Shown here: positions 61,601 to 64,000 of the stretch, one piece after another | Position numbering within the stretch: position 1 is the stretch's first letter | Layout of the letters: the number at the start of each line of letters is the position of its first letter | Origin: Ichthyophthirius multifiliis | Lineage: Eukaryota > Ciliophora > Oligohymenophorea > Hymenostomatida | Reading direction: 5' to 3' | DNA: 64,000 nucleotides | Assembly: GCF_000220395.1 (NCBI RefSeq) | Contig: NW_004086173.1 | Location: 1-64,000, forward strand | Notes under the pieces: generated by a model | Databases searched by the model: none | The model's input: only the letters and a program-made list of their open reading frames with translations | What the model was told of the DNA's origin: nothing | Translations under genes and position numbers: made by a program

Positions 61601-64000
61601 TAGTTCTAGAAATAACAATTCATAATTCTAAAAAGACTCTAGCATAAATTATTATCCATAGTAGGCACAATCTCCTTAGTAAATCCCCTTAAAAATGCTA
61701 CAGTCTTATCTAGATATATATTAAAGAAATCTTCCAAACTGCTCACAATATTCTTCCTTTCCAAACATTTTTAAGGTAAAGTATTCATCCAACTCTTAAT
61801 TAAAGGCTTTAAACCTAAAGATATAGGCTCCATATAGACCATTCCACATCTCGAAACTGTAGCAGGAGAAGCAACGGTTAAATCCTCTACTTCAAACATC
61901 ATAGTCATATAAGGAGTAAGAGTTAAAATCATACCACTATTAAGACATAATTTTTTATTATCATCAAGTACAGTATTCATATTTTCTATCCAAATAGCAT
62001 CTACTGGTCCATCGAAAATAATCCAATGTCTCTCAGAACTTTAATCTCTGCAAGCTTCTCTTACAGTATAAGCTAAAATACTAAAAAAAAATTAATATGT
62101 ATATATATAAATATATTTTTTTTATATTTTATTTTTTTTCAAATTTTTATTTAAAAACAAAATCAAAAAAGTTAACGTTTTTTGCGTTATTTAAATTTTA
62201 TAAATAAATTAAGAAAAAAAAAAATATTAATATATATATATATCTACCCATCATTCCATTCTCTAGTTTATTCATTAGATTAACCATATAATTAACCCAT
62301 AGTAATACTTTTAGGATTCATAGTATGTGAATGAACTTTATAAAATCCTTATTTTTCAAGTTTAGTTAAAGCTTTTTATAAAACTTTAATATTACTAGTT
62401 TTTCCACCTCCAGTAGGCCCTACAAGCATAAGACCATGTCTTACTTAAATAGTGTCATATAATTATAAGATTTTTTAATTAAAACTTTCTTAAGCTTATA
62501 AATTAAATTCTTAAATAGAATTCTATATAGAATTAAGTAACTACCCATAATCAATCTTCGGTCTACTAACCCCTGGAAATAAATCCTATATAATATTTTC
62601 AAACAATGGTAGATCATCTTTTAAAAATTTTGGGACATTAACATCTCTTAAAGCTCTTAATAGTAATTAATTCTCATCCTAAAATAAATATAAATAAAAA
62701 CATAAAAAATAGAAAATAATATTTATATACCATATCAGGATCGGCAGCCTTAAGTAACCCAGCCGCATTAATAACACTTCTAACTGCCCTCATACCATAA
62801 TCATAATGATCCTATGAGCTCAACTACTCACTTGACAATTTAAATGTCACGACCATTTTCTTTGCTAAATCTCTCCCTAATTTAAACCCGAAAGAATAAA
62901 GCATAATTTCCCCAATCAGCGCATAATCAGGCACCATCATAGCCACTGGTCTAAAAAGTGCCTTTAAATTATCTGGTAATTCTGTTCTTCCAGCATACCC
63001 TGGATTCATAGTAATAAAGACGCAAAAAGTAGGCTTTAATTTAATATCACTTCCTTCAAATCCTTCTACAATTTCTCTTCCATCAGCTTTTGCTCCAAAT
63101 AAAATCAATAACTACTAAGCTATAACAGACAATACTTCAATATTAATTCTATTAAACTCGTCAAAACAACACCAAGCCCCTGCACTAGCGAGTCCTTTGA
63201 AAAATTTCGCCACCTACTAATAATCCATTGAATCTGAGCAATTAAATACTACACATTATTTAGCCAATCCTTTAGCCAAATCTTTCACTGATTCAGTCTT
63301 TCCTGTACCAGCTGGTCCTGCTGGAGCTCCTCCTAAATTTAATTTCAAAGCACCCATTAGAGTCATATAGCATTTATCTGTTAACGGAGTAATTACAAGT
63401 CTCAGAGTATTCCCTAAGTATTCATACCCATATGGGAAATTAGTCTATACACATTTTACTCTGCAATTGTCTTATTCCCAATAATATCGCAATTATGAAA
63501 TCCACTCAAATGCTCCAATATCATTCACTTGATTGTCCAGTAAATTCTACACAACATCTTTAGCATGCACATCTAGCACAATAAGTGCATTTATAGTAGT
63601 CATCTACTACTTAGTAAGTCTCTGTCTTACCAAATCAACCAAAACATGCAATTCTTTCTCAGATTTTTTCCAAAACTCAGCCACTTTATCTTCCTTTATA
63701 GATTACTCAACCTACTCAGTCCATACAATCTGACTTCCATTCAAAATACACTATCCAGGATGGCAAAGCACCCACTAACTCCTCTACTTAGTAACATAAT
63801 CCTTAACTGAAAGAAGTAAACTATCTCTAATACTTTCTTTCATCATTTCCTCAACTTCATTCATCCAATCTTCCACATTTTTATGCACAGGATCCACGAT
63901 TCTACTAAAAGGTACTTTTTCCTTTTCTGCGGAAAACATAGCATGCATTTTTTTAGTTTCATCGAATTCCAATTCATGTACATTTTCAAAAACTTTCCTC
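54667..64000 (-). CDS. axonemal dynein heavy chain, inner-arm type, 5' end beyond the window
   Basis: Stop TGA 54667-54669 (C-terminus [13 protein letters not shown]). Seven introns (56869-56907, 57988-58027, 58532-58674, 59869-59987, 60693-60741, 62081-62247, 62679-62730) keep phase; 2,907 aa are visible from linker to end. AAA1 has [10 protein letters not shown] (about 63290-63318), FDEFNRI and [14 protein letters not shown]2 has GPTGGGKTS (about 62400), AAA3 GPTGTGKS (about 61200-61222), AAA4 GVGGSGRQSLSK (about 60081-60116). The stalk coiled coil spans roughly 58240-59300, then AAA5, AAA6 and the C-terminal domain ([16 protein letters not shown]). GQLYGQSNEQTREWNDGILA and the compact C-terminus fit the monomeric inner-arm group (DNAH1/3/6/7/12); which member is not settled. 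It is a minus-end microtubule motor for ciliary beating. Confidence 0.93.
58560..58640. repeat. (AAAT)n followed by (TA)n inside a dynein intron
   Basis: About seven AAAT units lead directly into a long TA-dinucleotide tract, all within the 143-nt intron at 58532-58674. The intron is longer than most in the window because of this expansion. Confidence 0.8.

Noticed and set aside
62073-62080. Alternative dynein acceptor at 62073
   Set aside because: Using the acceptor at 62081 keeps the frame NDGILAYTV and makes all later exon phases agree.

Overview
The window reads as the end of a ciliate chromosome or scaffold. It is extremely AT-rich. It begins with a telomere-like C-rich array (CCCCATAAA and CCCCAAA units). 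Every recognisable gene needs a ciliate nuclear code in which TAA and TAG encode glutamine and TGA is the only stop. Under the standard code only meaningless fragments appear; under the ciliate code complete conserved proteins emerge. Most introns are tiny (35-60 nt, GT...AG). An oligohymenophorean (Tetrahymena / Ichthyophthirius / scuticociliate type) fits, but I cannot name the species, and the telomere-like unit is not a textbook one.

Layout. 1-60 telomere-like array; 61-719 AT desert. 720-6491 minus strand: a subtelomeric coiled-coil protein, an FKPQIN-motif protein with an EGY/EGQ tail, and a secreted GH18-like protein. 7029-12263: a DRC9/IQCG-like axonemal protein (+), a Rab GTPase (-) and an alpha/beta hydrolase with a long Q/N-rich tail (+). 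12830-16954 minus: CCDC40 and a divergent Cdt1-like protein. 17565-33448 plus: a nine-MORN protein with a lipid-anchor N-terminus, a 1,775-aa coiled-coil protein built on a 276-bp repeat, a TTLL3-like ligase, an ankyrin protein, an uncertain gene, a coiled-coil protein, a lone CENP-B-type HTH protein and Rab6. 34475-42000: a degenerate VIT/vWA protein (-), PEX2 (+), mitochondrial SCOT (-) and an aldo/keto reductase (+). 42427-47111 plus: a CEP78-like LRR protein with pure-stop-codon polyglutamine, and ATE1. 47293-54666 minus: two unrecognised proteins and a cysteine-rich type I membrane protein. 54667-64000 minus: the motor and C-terminal 2,907 aa of an inner-arm-type axonemal dynein heavy chain that runs off the window.

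Functionally many genes serve cilia and basal bodies: DRC9, CCDC40, TTLL3-like, CEP78-like, dynein heavy chain, possibly the MORN and coiled-coil proteins. Others are ordinary housekeeping (peroxisome import ligase, ketone-body metabolism, arginylation, Rab traffic). There is no operon logic; neighbours look unrelated.

Seven gene models need one extra base to stay in frame. Several of these sites are homopolymer runs, so missing bases in the assembly are the likeliest cause, with programmed -1 frameshifting the interesting alternative. I found no tRNA, rRNA, CRISPR or intact transposon. I did not find a clearly new biological system; the most unusual items are the 276-bp repeat protein, the solitary CENP-B HTH protein, the odd telomere unit and the repeated same-sign frame breaks.
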